Assembly: GCA_944323205.1 (NCBI GenBank)
Contig: CALURO010000003.1
Span: 175,933-239,932 of the forward strand
Direction: 5' to 3'
Length of the DNA: 64,000 nucleotides
Source of the DNA: an uncultured Mucispirillum sp.
GTDB taxonomy: Bacteria > Chrysiogenota > Deferribacteres > Deferribacterales > Mucispirillaceae
The notes under the pieces are model-generated. The model saw only the letters and a program-made list of their open reading frames with translations, made no database searches and was not told the DNA's origin. Positions within the stretch are counted from its first letter, which is position 1. Every line of letters starts with the position of its first letter. A program made the translations under genes and the position numbers. Of the stretch, positions 63,924-64,000 are shown one piece after another.

Positions 63924-64000
63924 GAGCCTGTGAAAAAAAGTCTGTAAAAACAGTTTTCTATGATTATATTTTTACATATCCTACTCTATGAATACCAGAA
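63924..64000 (+). repeat. 77-bp dispersed repeat, copy 2 (continues at window end)
   Basis: This matches 61160-61236 at 74 of 77 positions and reaches the last base of the window, so it may extend further. Its presence next to a mobile remnant suggests that it is part of, or travels with, an insertion element. Confidence 0.88.

Overview
The window is AT-rich, densely coding DNA from a flagellated Gram-negative bacterium. Evidence for an outer membrane includes a beta-barrel protein, several lipoproteins with lipoboxes, RlpA and a periplasmic Cu/Zn superoxide dismutase. The gene content (flgL-fliW-csrA, a periplasmic tetraheme flavocytochrome of the fumarate reductase type, a DASS dicarboxylate transporter, GlpT, and a fragment of an StcE-type mucin protease) suggests a gut or mucus anaerobe. 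I infer a Deferribacterota member such as Mucispirillum or a relative. No rRNA or tRNA gene is visible to confirm this.

Layout. 1-3.8 kb: end of a flagellar locus (flgL, fliW, csrA), an RNase D-like exonuclease and a flavodoxin-fold oxidoreductase. 3.8-4.3 kb: gene debris and hairpins. 4.3-10.2 kb: ABC-F ATPase, outer-membrane protein, RadC-like protein, and a CIRCE-controlled groES-groEL operon. 10.2-21.5 kb: membrane glycosyltransferase-like protein, murI, an RNA uracil methyltransferase, then a long run with rdgB, a penicillin-binding protein with a degenerate glycosyltransferase part, aroK, aroB, a TPR protein with 120-bp tandem repeats, aroQ and an M24 peptidase. 21.6-27.2 kb: DASS transporter followed by small redox proteins (CMD-cupin, iron-sulfur flavoprotein, cyclophilin-like protein, two aldo/keto reductases). 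27.2-28.2 kb: a terminal-inverted-repeat element directly against a 10-repeat CRISPR array with no cas genes in the window. 28.4-35.4 kb, minus strand: lipoprotein, AAA/DUF4143 protein, GlpT, ComM, SppA, FlhB-like, DUF72. 35.5-36.7 kb: a frameshifted IS30-family element. 36.8-47.8 kb: housekeeping and metabolic genes (histidine kinase, pcm, argB, rlpA, cca, coaE, MFS exporter, marC, ridA). 48-51.7 kb: two peptide-type ABC permeases, a truncated StcE-like lipoprotein and an IS481-type element. 51.8-55.2 kb: a MocR-type regulator lacking the expected PLP lysine, and the flavocytochrome. 55.4-61.1 kb: SHOCT protein, sodC, mtaB, FliL-like protein, rpsB-tsf with a structured leader. 61.1-64 kb: a decaying accessory end with a frameshifted LprI-like gene, an IS110-type remnant and dispersed repeats.

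Most notable points. (1) Every CRISPR repeat contains a complete sigma-70-type promoter (TTGACC, 16 nt, extended -10 TGTTATAAT). This matches the Neisseria/Campylobacter type II-C arrangement in which each crRNA is transcribed from its own repeat. The array seems to have been cut on its left side by a mobile repeat. (2) A mucinase-like StcE/M66 gene keeps its N-terminal part but stops next to an IS481-type element before any catalytic motif. (3) A family of repeats ends in variable poly-G tracts. (4) Two genes seem to start at ATA behind good ribosome binding sites. (5) Several enzymes have lost signature catalytic residues. All family assignments come from reading motifs by eye; no searches were run.
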